Assembly: GCA_963978545.1 (NCBI GenBank)
Contig: OZ021727.1
Span: 92,086,262 to 92,150,261, forward strand
Direction: 5' to 3'
Length of the DNA: 64,000 bases
Source: Linyphia triangularis
Lineage: Eukaryota > Arthropoda > Arachnida > Araneae > Linyphiidae
Every line of letters starts with the position of its first letter. The stretch's first letter is position 1. The notes beneath the pieces are model-generated. The model worked only from the letters and a program-made list of their open reading frames with translations, searched no databases and was not told the DNA's origin. The position numbers were made by a program, and so were the translations under genes. Positions 54,355 to 64,000 of this stretch are shown here, piece by piece.

Positions 54355-54780
54355 GCCCTTGTTCACATTTGTAAAAAATTTCACAGATGTGATGGCATTT
54401 AAAGTGGGACATTGGAATGTTCTTAGTTCGGACCGTTTTGAACCTTTAAAACTGATTGATCAACATTGGAATAGTTAACTTTTTTAGTGCTTGCCCTTGT
54501 TGACATTTGTAAAAAATTTCACAGATGTGATGGCATTTAAAGTGGGACATTGGAATTTTCTTAGTTCGGACCGTTTTGAACCTTTAAAACTGATTGATCA
54601 ACATTGGAATAGTTAACTTTTTTAGTGCTTGCCCTTGTTGACATTTGTAAAAAATTTCACAGATGTGATGGCATTTAAAGTGGGACATTGGAATGTTCTT
54701 AGTTCGGACCGTTTTGAAACTTTAAAACTGATTGATCAACATTGGAATAGTTAACTTTTTTAGTGCTTGCCCTTGTTGAC
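54355..54780 (+). repeat. Homogeneous 138-bp tandem array
   Basis: GCCCTTGTT occurs at 54355, 54493, 54631 and 54769, 138 bp apart, giving three full units. The sequence is related to the 187-mer but lacks the 49-bp block. Confidence 0.95.
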
Positions 54781-55102
54781 ATTTGTACTATATTGGAAAT
54801 GGAATATTGAGATAGTTCTTTTATTTGAAATTCTACCGTTTTTCGATTTTTAAAATTAGTTAACCTATATCAGAAAAACTTACTTTTTTCTAATGCTTGC
54901 CCTTGTTGACATTTTTATGGAATATCAGAGGTGTCATTACATTGAAAGTATGAAATTTGAAGATCGTCGTTTGGAATGTTCAACCCCTTGAAGTTGGTTA
55001 ATCGATATCAGCATAGCTTATTTTTGCCTTGTTTGTCCTTATTGACATTTATACAAATTTTCAGAGTTGTGATTATATGGAAAGTGGGAGAATTATACTA
55101 AA

Positions 55103-55753
55103 TAGTCCAAGAGGCGACTGTAATTTTTGGACCCCATCGAACATCATTCTGAATTTTTTATAGAAATTGGAGAAAACTGAGTAGATTACGAATCCACTGG
55201 TCTGTCGTGGCAAAAATGGCCGGAACTGATTAAAAATTGATTTGGAATGAGTTGAACTAAAATCCGATTACCAAATATGTCATAACTTGCCAAAAAGAGA
55301 ACAAACTTATTCTTCTGGCAACCCACTTCATTTTGATTTTCAATAAGAAAAAGCGCAAACGATTTCTGATCTCTGGCTCAGAAAACTTGTGTCTTTTAAA
55401 AGTAAGCCAAATTGGCAACATCAGTGACTTAATGTTTATTGCCAACTTTGCTTCATTTAAAAGATGAAAGTAGACCGTCGTCAGATGTCCGAATCGTCTG
55501 CAACCTTCTTAATTGAAAATTAAAGAGTGAGGATTACCAAATAAAAAAAAAATGTTCATTATCTGTCAAGTTATGGTTCATTTGGCAATTGGATTTAGTT
55601 CAACTTATTATAAGTCGATTTTTGACCAGTTTCGGCCATTTTTGTCACGGCAGACCAGTGGATTCGTAATCTACTCACTTTTCTCCAATTTCTATAAAAA
55701 AATTCAGAATGATGTTCGATGGGGTCCAAAAATTGCAGTCGCCTCTCAGTCTA
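55103..55753. mobile_element. Foldback MITE, TAGTC family (copy 3)
   Basis: This is a 651-bp imperfect palindrome flanked by AAA on both sides, directly at the end of the satellite field. Confidence 0.85.
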
Positions 55754-55821
55754 AAAGGATAGGATGAAGTGAGTACACTGTATTAATCGGTTTCCCTATG
55801 GCTGTAAAGCATTGAGTGAGC

Positions 55822-56274
55822 TCAAATCATGTTGTCTTCTAGTATAGTGATGAGTGAGTGAAAGCTTTGCCTTTTAAATATAGAGAGAGATGAGTATATA
55901 ATATTTCGAGGAAAAGGACTGACTATCACTTTAGCATTGATGACATTTTCAACTTGTGAATTCTTTTCCTCCGGTATGATATTCGAAACTACCAATTGAC
56001 CGTCCAAACATGCGACCCGTAATTTGGTCCAACATCCGCACCACTTTGCACTCCGGCAGTCTACACCCTCGACATTAAACCCAATTCCGCATATCTCCAT
56101 CAGAGCGTAACGCCGATTAAAACGTGGAAAGGCCTCCCCCCTAGCCAACATAGTATTAAAAGGAAAGAAAAAAAAAGGTCTGTCCTGGTCGATAATTATC
56201 CGTTCGGAACAGCCCAGGGGCGACTTCTGACATTGATGAATGAGTTCGGGCCGTTCAGCAAAAGGTTCTCTCAT
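55822..56274 (-). CDS. Unidentified 150-codon open frame
   Basis: This is the longest ATG-started frame in the window. Its first two-thirds (55950-56274) is richer in GC and CpG than its surroundings. The predicted peptide has a Cys cluster (GVDCRSAKWCGCW) and no hydrophobic segment. I recognise no family. It may be part of a transposon, an exon of an unknown gene, or chance. Confidence 0.25.
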   Translation of the reverse strand: MREPFAERPELIHQCQKSPLGCSERIIIDQDRPFFFFPFNTMLARGEAFPRFNRRYALMEICGIGFNVEGVDCRSAKWCGCWTKLRVACLDGQLVVSNIIPEEKNSQVENVINAKVIVSPFPRNIIYSSLSIFKRQSFHSLITILEDNMI

Positions 56275-57187
56275 CCATTTGCCCTAAGCATGTCCACCAT
56301 CGGGTCCCCCCCCTCCCCATCACCTTTCCTATTTTCATATTCCTTTTATTCCACCAAAGATTGCATCTGATGGGAAAAAAAATATCGTCAGGAACTGTGT
56401 CCTGTCCTCGCCAAACTCTTCTCTGGAGTTGAGTTTGTGACCTAGTTTGTTGGTCGATGTTCGTGGGCCTCAGATTTGCATCTACAACTCGGGACTTGCT
56501 TGGCGACTTTTGTATGTGCCGTGTTTGAATAATTCAAATTGTGATCGTCGGTTTTTGAATGTCCTTACGCTGCTATGGTATTCATTCATCACAATATATG
56601 CCGAAATATTGTAATATGATAGGTCCCCCCCCCCCCTCAGAGATAATAGTTGAGGCTTGAACTTAACAAGTGTCCAGCGGAAATGATTACAAAAGGTGGG
56701 AAACATAAGAAAATTTACAATAGACGATTCCCGTATTTTCTTTTATTCAATTTTTTTTTTTTTAAATGCTTCGAAAAGGCCATAAACAAAAACAAAAAAT
56801 TCTGCTTACTGCGCTTTTCTTTTTTTAATTTGAAACCAAATTAAAATTTTCGTCAAATTTCGGATTCGTCAAATTTTGATTGATTTCATCCAAAGCCTGA
56901 GAGCAGCGCACGTTAAAACGTGAGCGATCCATGAATAACGGCAGGGGCGTTGGCCCCTCCGCCCCTCACTGGATCCGCCAGTGTTTGCGTTTGAGTAATT
57001 GAAATTAAAGAATTTCCATTCAAGAATGCTTGAGGGAAATGTTGTCACTGTTTCCGGCTGTACTAACATTTTTGACCAAGGGCCGCCACTGATAATTTCT
57101 TAAACTTTTCATCAAAACATCGTAGCGCCACCTGTCGAAGGAAAACAGCACTATCTTGAATTCATGTTTTCAAATATTGTCTTTGGC

Positions 57188-57589
57188 AGGGCCTGATTTA
57201 CCATTAGGCCCACTAGGCCCGGGCCTAGGGGCCCCCAAATATGAGGGCCCCCAAATTTTGAAAGTTTTCTGAAAATTTTAAATATATTGGTCTTTTATGG
57301 GAAGTACTGAACAAAAATAATAAAAAATTTTTAGTTACACGTACGCAAATTTCATATTTTTTATAGTCACAGAGAGTTAAGTTAGATAGAGGAAATCAAG
57401 ATCATACTAATTATAACAAAAAAATTGTGTGAAAGTAAACTATGAGTTTTAATTGTAAAAAGTTAGTCTTAACGAATGTAGCTTGATCTGGTAATATTGT
57501 GACGTAAAAAAATAAATATTTGCTATTGGGGGGCCCCTCGCTGAATGTTGGGCCTACAGTAAAAAAATTTCTAAATCGGGCCCTGGTCT
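57188..57589. mobile_element. hAT MITE with 8-bp duplication (copy 1)
   Basis: The ends are CAGGGCCTGATTTACCATTA and AATCGGGCCCTG, flanked by GTCTTTGG on both sides, the 8 bp expected for hAT. Inside are runs of GGCCC. It is the shorter relative of 57869-58650, in inverse orientation. Confidence 0.9.
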
Positions 57590-57739
57590 TTGGATTGAGA
57601 TGGGTTGCTATTATTAACCAAAAATGTCGTAACTCTAAAGCAAACATTTCAGACGATTTTGTCCAGTAAAATATCGCCTTCGCTTTATGAGTATGAAATG
57701 AGGAGATTGGCGATCACTTCTAACAGAGCATCAGAAATA

Positions 57740-58934
57740 TTATATACATGATTTAAAACGGGGTAAAATAAACACATTGTTGGAAAAGGTTCGACGTAGA
57801 GCAACAAAAATGATACACTCGACTTTGCATTGCAGTGCTAGATTAAGGAACCTTAATATGTACACATTCAGGGCCTGATTTAGAATTTTTTTTACTGTAG
57901 GCCCAACATTCAGAGTATCAATAGCAAATATTTATTTCCTTACGTCACAATATTACCAGATCAAGCTACATTCGTTAAGACTAACTTTTTACAATTAAAA
58001 CGCATAGTTTACTTTCACACGATTTTTTTTGTTACAATTAGTATGATCTTGATTTGCTCAAAACTTTTGAATTAATCAAGACCCCCCCATGAACACTGAT
58101 TTTAAAGCCCACTTTCCTGTATTTTAAACTTACACTTTACCACAGAGGTTCCACAAATTATATAATAATAAAGATTACTTAATTTTATAACAATAATGTT
58201 AAATAATACAAAGTAACCTTCTTTCCACTGTTTTCACGATCTCACCAAAAAAGTCAACGGAAGAGCCTGCAAACCAACCAATCACAAAGACTCATTTCAT
58301 AATATAAGAAGTTGTATATGGTTGGTTGGTGAACATCTCTTTACAAGAGGCGATAGAAGGAGAACAGCTGCGTAAAGCCCTTGTCTCCGTGTACATATGA
58401 AGAAGTTGTATATGATTGGCTGAACCGGAAAGATTTGCTTAGTTAGGTTTTATTAGGTTAATCCATCTAATTTAACTCTCTGTGACTATAAAAAATATGG
58501 AATTTGCGGATGTGTAACAAAATTTTTTTTATTATTTTTGTTCAGCACTTCCCATAAAAAGACCATTATATTTAAAATTTTCAGAAAACTTTCAAAATTT
58601 GGGGGTCCCTAGGCACGGGCCTAGTGGGTCTAATGGTAAATCAGTCCCTGTATACATTGGAAGAAAGAAGACCCATAAGGAATTCGATTCAGCTGTTTAA
58701 CTTTATCAAACAGGGAGATTTCGAGGGTTTAGAGTTTCCTACAAGGGACCGTACAAGAAGTCATACATGTAAGCTATTTAAATCGTATTTTAACTATTAG
58801 GAGAATAGGAAATGTTATTTTTACAATAGAGTAACTGAGAAGTGGGACAATCTGCAGGACCACGTCGTAAATTGGACCGGGGTCAACAGTTTTAAAATAC
58901 AAGCTGGATCTATACTGGAAGATTGTTCAGAAAG
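57740..58934 (+). pseudogene. LINE reverse-transcriptase ORF, C-terminal relic split by a hAT MITE
   Basis: The frame before the MITE reads EKVRRRATKMIHSTLHCSAR and NLNMYT. After it the same protein resumes with LEERRRPIRNSIQLFNFIKQ and, further on, RSHTCKLFKS, EKWDNLQDHVV and NSFKIQAGSI. This order is the usual C-terminus of CR1/jockey-like LINE polyproteins. The piggyBac-like element at 58939 cuts the 3' end, and more LINE-like sequence follows at about 60128-60180. Confidence 0.8.
57869..58650. mobile_element. hAT MITE with 8-bp duplication (copy 2, longer)
   Basis: The ends are CAGGGCCTGATTTAG and AATCAGTCCCTG, with flanks TACACATT and TATACATT (7 of 8). It inserted inside the LINE ORF. 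It has about 400 bp in the middle (58056-58460) that copy 1 lacks. Confidence 0.88.
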
Positions 58935-59622
58935 TTAACCCTTCTTTGCATGATGATGGAAATTTCCATCATAATATTTAGTCAACAAAAAAAGGTACTC
59001 AAAACCCTTGTACTGTAAATTTGTTGTTGCTGGCAACTTTTTAAGCGACTATTGCGTACAAAAAAACGCAGTTGTCAAAAAATAGCAAACGTCACTGTCA
59101 ATTACCAGGCCTACAACTTGTCATTCCGCTGTTTGTTGTGACTGGAAGAAATGAGCGAGATTTTAACCCTTCTTTGCATGATGATGGAAATTTCCATCAT
59201 AATATTTAGTCAACAAAAAAAGGTACTCAAAACCCTTGTACTGTAAATTTGTTGTTGCTGGCAACTTTTTAAGCGACTATTGCGTACAAAAAAACGCAGT
59301 TGTCAAAAAATAGCAAACGTCACTGTCAATTACCAGGCCTACAACTTGTCATTTCGCTGTTTGTTGTGACTGGAAGAAATGAGCGAGATTTTAACCCTTC
59401 TTTGCATGATGATGGAAATTTCCATCATAATATTTAGTCAACAAAAAAAGGTACTCAAAACCCTTGTACTGTAAATTTGTTGTTGCTGGCAACTTTTTAA
59501 GCGACTATTGCGTACAAAAAAACGCAGTTGTCAAAAAATAGCAAACGTCACTGTCAATTACCAGGCCTACAACTTGTCATTCCGCTGTTTGTTGTGACTG
59601 GAAGAAATGAGCGAGATTTTAA
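58935..59622 (+). repeat. 228-bp unit, three tandem copies
   Basis: Units begin TTAACCCTTCTTTGCATGAT at 58935, 59163 and 59391 and differ by only a few bases. Each starts with the element's TTAA-CCC tip, so three potential left ends exist. Each carries the perfect palindrome ATGATGGAAATTTCCATCAT. Confidence 0.95.
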
Positions 59623-60119
59623 ATTGTTTTATGGAAATAAACGGAGATATAAAATACAATAAAAGTGAAAATGAGTGGAAAAAAGGTTTGTTTTCATGTT
59701 TTTGTTATTTTATATACAATTTATATCAAAACACTGTGAATAAATTTCTCAAAACTATGTGATAGAAATTTACATCACTATGCAGTAACTTCACTTGTAA
59801 TGTACTGTAAACATTTTTTTGTTAATGTTCATTTTATGTTGTTTTTTAGGTAAACATGAATGATAGAGATATTGAAGATTTTTACATCATACATTATCAT
59901 ACAGAATAAAGAAGATTTAGTAAAAAATATTTTTTTATTTATTTATTACTGAGCTAAATATGTGACAATGCATGATGATGTAAATTTCCATCATATTGTT
60001 TTTTACATAATACATATTTTTATTTACACCAAGATTTTTTTAAATATTTTTCCTTTAATCTAGAGCATTAATTACATCACCCTAATTTAAAAAAAAAAAA
60101 AAAAATCATGCAAAGAAGG
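58939..60119. mobile_element. piggyBac-like non-autonomous element
   Basis: TTAA at 58935-58938 is followed by CCCTTCTTTGCATGATGATG, and the right end is ATCATGCAAAGAAGGG followed by TTAA. CCC tips with a TTAA target are the piggyBac hallmark. The left end is triplicated (228-bp units). A short frame near 59857 (MNDRDIEDFYIIHYH) could be a scrap of transposase but is too short to assign. Confidence 0.85.
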
Positions 60120-60179
60120 GTTAAATTGGACCAATCTTGATGGGCCTTGTGCGCTTGTGCCTGTAGTTGGTCGTCATTT

Positions 60180-60640
60180 TTACTTTGAACTACCCATATG
60201 TATACATAGGGTAATGAAAGTATAGTATTCGGTTCAAAAAAATAAATCGAGGTGTGTTTTTTTTTTGCATTTTTTCACTTTTTGGATCACCCTGATTTCA
60301 AAAAAGGGATCTTGAAAAAATGTCCGTCTGTGTGTGTCTGTGGTCAGCATAACTCCCGAACAAATTGACCTACGATGTTAAAATTTTGTGTACGGGTTGG
60401 TGATGGCACAGGGACCTACCAGTAAGGTTTTTGTCAAAATCGCGCATGCGAATAAGGTAGCTGCATTTGAAAAAAATTATGTTTTTCAGTAATTGCTAAA
60501 AAAAAGGCTCTAATGATTTTTTTTTCAAAATCGTTGTGGTAATGACTCTTAAGGTGTTCTAAACGTCCCCACTCCCGAAATTCCCGTAAAAATGCTTTAA
60601 TGGTGTAAAAAGTTGAAAAACAAACGCCTTTAACAAGGAG
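60180..60640 (+). mobile_element. Unclassified dispersed repeat
   Basis: It starts near the partial palindrome ACCCATATGTATACATAGGG and includes GTCCGTCTGTGTGTGTCTGT, then AGCATAACTCCCGAACAAA. Such sequence looks like a non-coding TE remnant. Ends are not clear and a minus-strand 74-codon frame in it is probably fortuitous. Confidence 0.4.
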
Positions 60641-60652
60641 TTCTCTTTCATT

Positions 60653-62180
60653 GAGCATACCTCATCAACAATTGTTTTTTCTTCTCCCCTCAGTTTCACT
60701 TATAATAAAGGATAGTATAAGGATTATCGAAAAGTATATCACCATAATCACCATTTTAGCGAATTTTTTTTTTTAAAGAGCCATGCAAGAATTATTGCAA
60801 AAAATATCTCCACACTGGCACAAATTAACATCAGTAGTATAGTGTAATTGAAAGTTGCGCGATGTTCCACACCCCTAGTTTAATTTGTATTTGCATATTT
60901 TCAATAAAATAATGAAAGTTCTTCTTCCAAAAAATTTCAACTCTTTCCTATTAGTGCTATTACATTTCAAATTCATCCTTTTCATTTGACTCACTTATGT
61001 GTCAAAACACTGCAAGTCGCCCAGTTATGCTAATGATCGTTACCTGCCATCATTGATCATACCTCATCAACAATCGTTTTTTCTTCTCCCCTCAGTTTCA
61101 CTTATAATAAAGGATAATGTAAGGATTATCGAAAAGTATATCACCATAATCACCATTTTGGCGAATATTTTTTTTTTTTTTTTTAAAGAGTCGCGTAAGA
61201 ATTATTGCAAAAAATATCGCCCCTCAGTCCATTTTTTCTAAATAAATATTGATTAAATAATAACGTTAAATGATACAAATTAAAATCAGTATTATAGTGT
61301 AATTGAAAGTTGCGCGATGTTCCACACCCCTAGCTTCATTTGTATTTGTATATTTTCAATAAAATAATGAAAGTTATTTTTCCAAAAAAATTCAACTCTT
61401 TCCTATAGACAGAGAGGTGACTGCAATTTTTGGACCCCATCGAACATCATTCTGAATTTTTTTATAGAAGTTGGAGAAAAGTGAGTAGATTACGAATCCA
61501 CTGGTCTGCCGTGGCAAAAATTCTCGAAACTGGTCAAAAATCGACTTTTAATAAGTTGAACTAAATCCAATTGCCAAAATGCGTCATAACTTGCCAAATA
61601 ATAAGCATTTTTTTTTATTTGGTAACCCTCACTCTTCAATTTTCAATTAAGAAGGTTGCAGACGATTCAGATATCTGGCGATGGTCTACTGGCGTCTATT
61701 AAAAGTGAGCCAAGTTGGCAATAAATATTACGTCACTGATGATGTAACTGATGTCGCCAATTTGGTTTACTTTTAAAATGTGCAAGTTTTCCCAACCAAG
61801 GATCAGAAATCGTTTGCGCTTTTTCTCATTGAAAATCAAAATGCAGTGGGTTGCCAGACGAAAAAGTTTGTTCTCTTTTTGGCAAGTTATGACATATTTG
61901 GCAATCGGAATTTAGGTCAACTTTTTTCAAGTCGATTTTTGACCAGTTTCGGCCATTTTTGACAAGGCAGACCAGTGGATTCGTAATCTACTCACTTTTC
62001 TCCAATTTCTGTAAAAAATTTAGAATGATGTTCGATGGGGTCCAAAAATTGCAGTCTCCTCTCGGACTACTATTAGTGCTATTACATTTCAAATTCATTC
62101 TTTTCATTTGACTCACTTACGTGTCAAAACACTGCAAGTTGCACATTTATACTAATGATCGTTACCTGCCATCATTGTCC
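60653..62180 (+). repeat. Direct duplication of about 400 bp, second copy split by a MITE
   Basis: CATACCTCATCAACAAT, CTTCTCCCCTCAGTTTCACT and GTCAAAACACTGCAAGT recur in the same order from 60653 and from 61050. The second copy also has about 50 extra bases (61210-61270) and the foldback MITE at 61406-62069. Copy one therefore gives the empty site. Confidence 0.85.
61406..62069. mobile_element. Foldback MITE, TAGTC family (copy 4)
   Basis: This is a 664-bp imperfect palindrome, flanked by CTA on both sides. The duplicated locus at 60951-60962 (TTTCCTATTAGTG) shows the uninterrupted target with a single CTA. Confidence 0.92.
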
Positions 62181-63520
62181 AACACACCCAGCAACTCCTC
62201 TTTGCCGGAATTAAATGCCTTCTTCACAAAAGCACAACGAAAACGGAACAAGAGAGATTTCCTTCCAGTTGAAAGACAAAAACAAAACCGATATCTTTAT
62301 GCGAGTGATGGGGGGGGGGGGAGGGTAGCGTCTCCATGGCAACGTTGACAGACGAGAGGGGTGACACCCTGGTGGGTGGCGCCGCCCTTTTGCCCCCACC
62401 CTCCATTCATCATATCTTTCTTATCCCCCTCCCCCCCCCCCCAAATGTCATATCCTCTCTTATATTCTCCGCCAACCACTGGAGCTGCTTTTGGCCACTT
62501 TATTTTTTATTTTTATGGAGTTTTATTTTGGCTCTCACAAAAGAGATTTCGTCACTCGTTGCCTTGTTCAGTTGTCCGTTTATTTTTGCGGTCGCAATTT
62601 TTGGTTTCGCTTCAATCAACGGAAATGCTCTTAATTATGAATGTGACCGTTGTTATTATTATTATTTTTTTTTTTTCAAATGGAAATTAAAATAGAAGCG
62701 ATTAATTGTTTCAGAATTCTGTCGACAGATGTCACCATCACCAAATTGAATTCAAATTCGTCAAGTCCACAGTCCTTCGACACCCCACAGACTTGATTGG
62801 AATTTTCCTCGTACACCGTTATCGGTAAAAATATTTCTTCCAAAATAGCTTCAATTTTTATCTTGCAAAAAAAAAAAAAAAAAAAATAAGAATGCATTTA
62901 ATTTCAACCATAATTTAATTAATATACATTTTTTTCATTTCATAATAAAATCTTAATAATTGTAATATTTTGCGTCTCTTCCAAAAAATAGTAAATTAAT
63001 AACTGAAATAGACGGAAAAAATCGTTAAACTAATTTGTCATGCTATTTAGTAAAAAAGCTTCTTATCTCATTAAGTTATTACTTTCCATTTAAATTTCGT
63101 TAACCAAGTTCTGTCATTACTGTTAGATGTAGTAAAAAGTTTCACAAACTGGTTATTTTTTTTAAAAAAATCAAGGAAAATATGAAAACGAAAACGGTAA
63201 ATTACTCCATTCCAAGGCAAATTTAAATGTAGTGACCAATGTTGTTGAAAGTTGTGTAATGTTCCATACCCCAAGTTTTTTAGTGTGACTGCTTGTCTTT
63301 TAATCCTGTTGGTTATTTGAAGTGGTGGTTATTGAAGTGAAACGATTTCAAATCACCACGTCGTATTTTGTAATGTAATCTTGGCCACCAATATTCTGTA
63401 TGCAGCACCCCTATTCTATACCGAGGAGTTTTATTCCTATAGCGACCGCCAATATCTAGACTTTATTTCGCACGATATTGATAACTTATTATTTAGAGTT
63501 ATGATATTTTTTTGCTCTGT
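62181..63520. other. Intergenic, GC-richer patch then AT-rich
   Basis: 62200-62650 has G and C runs (62310-62322, 62428-62441) and higher GC, with overlapping frames on both strands but no recognised domain or splice structure. 62690-63520 is AT-rich with an A run at 62866-62887. GTTCCATACCCCAAG at 63260 belongs to the repeat seen at 34 and 61 kb. Confidence 0.45.
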
Positions 63521-63690
63521 TATTTATGACATTTAAATTGCACTCGTTTGGAGCTTTGACTCCTTTTCGAATTCTTAAGAGATTATTTAATCGCGATCGG
63601 AATAGCTTACTTTTTCTATTTTCGTTCTTGTTGACATTTGTACCAATTTTCAGATTTGTGGCTTCATGGGCTATTTATATGGTTGAGTCG
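63521..63690 (+). repeat. Isolated satellite monomer
   Basis: It contains GACATTTAAATTGCACTCGT, AATAGCTTACTTTTTCTAT and CTTGTTGACATTTGTACCAA, the core words of the 52-55 kb satellite. It lies about 8.4 kb from that field. Confidence 0.75.
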
Positions 63691-64000
63691 GTGCATTTAT
63701 ATATGTCAGTGCTTTATATATAAGAGAGGGCTTTGTCTTTTATTTATATACATTTTAACTTTAGCTTCATAAGCTATAATTCAAAGGCCCAGTCTTGTTC
63801 ACTGTCAGCTCAAATTAAAAATTGAGAAATATTTTTGTCGACAAAATTTGGCAACATGATTATCGGCAAAAATATCGCCAAAATTCGTCAGATTGTGGAG
63901 GTTTTTTTTTTCTAGTTGAATGAAAATTTGAGAAAAAAAGCAGTAAATGATTTCCACCCACTATAAATTTCAATCGAAAGACTAGCACAATTGTGTATTT

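Larger units (their letters stand above)
52030..55090 (+). repeat. Satellite field of related 138-bp and 187-bp units
   Basis: Monomers share GTTGTGA(T/C)T, GGAAGTGGGACATT, CTTGTTGACATTTGTA and a GACC(C/T)TT core. Units are diverged at 52030-53076, homogeneous 187-mers at 53077-54350, homogeneous 138-mers at 54355-54780, then diverged again to 55090. A 63-64 codon frame recurs in the 187-mers, but the period is not a multiple of three and no continuous protein results. Confidence 0.9.

Noticed and set aside
53084..54478. Seven 64-90 codon plus-strand frames
   Set aside because: They are by-products of the 187-bp satellite; the period is not a multiple of three and no promoter, splice site or domain is seen.
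56950..57075. hAT-like CACTGGATCCGCCAGTG tip
   Set aside because: Only one terminus is visible; no partner or duplication found, so the element could not be bounded.
61780..61962. 60-codon frame
   Set aside because: Inside the foldback MITE at 61406-62069, where both strands give similar open frames by symmetry.
62336..62695. Overlapping 109- and 119-codon frames
   Set aside because: Pro- and Phe-rich peptides from C and T runs in several overlapping frames; no domain or splice context.

Overview
The window is AT-rich animal nuclear DNA. It shows GT-AG introns of several kb, tRNA-derived SINEs, mariner and LINE relics, a solo LTR and many short non-autonomous DNA transposons. The two host genes are metazoan, and protein similarity plus the repeat mix suggest an arthropod, perhaps a chelicerate such as a spider. 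That placement is inference, and no prokaryotic signal is present.

Two conserved genes lie head to head. MED16, the Mediator tail subunit with an N-terminal WD40 propeller, runs leftward from an ATG at 11809. Nine exons are visible, and the 3' part lies beyond base 1. LNPK (Lunapark, the ER three-way-junction protein) runs rightward from an ATG at 12353 to a stop at 47751. It has ten recognised coding exons and its 3' UTR continues to about 49.4 kb. The 543 bp between the start codons must hold both core promoters. Every splice phase agrees from exon to exon except the last LNPK junction, where a small exon is probably missing from the model.

Region by region: 1-12 kb is MED16, with introns full of MITEs (CAG-ended elements, a foldback family with 3-bp target duplications, pogo-like elements) and an almost perfect inverted pair of tRNA-type SINEs. 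12-48 kb is LNPK; its introns hold nested foldback elements, a solo LTR, a SINE with clear target duplications, a 2.7-kb array of 384-bp repeats grown from a MITE, two mariner transposase relics, a 219-bp triplicate, and five copies of one CAGGGTTCCCAC element, all in one orientation. 48-52 kb is the LNPK 3' UTR and plain intergenic DNA. 52-55.1 kb is a satellite field built from 138-bp and 187-bp units. 55-64 kb is a transposon graveyard: a LINE 3' end interrupted by a hAT MITE and by a piggyBac-like element that carries a 228-bp triplication, another hAT MITE, another copy of the 3-bp-duplication foldback family, and one isolated satellite monomer.

No intact transposase or reverse transcriptase was found, so the mobile elements here are non-autonomous or dead. 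No novel multi-gene system is visible. The most unusual content is the repeat architecture: nested insertions with recoverable empty sites, tandem arrays born inside or beside transposons, and CAG-ended families with 5-6 bp target duplications.
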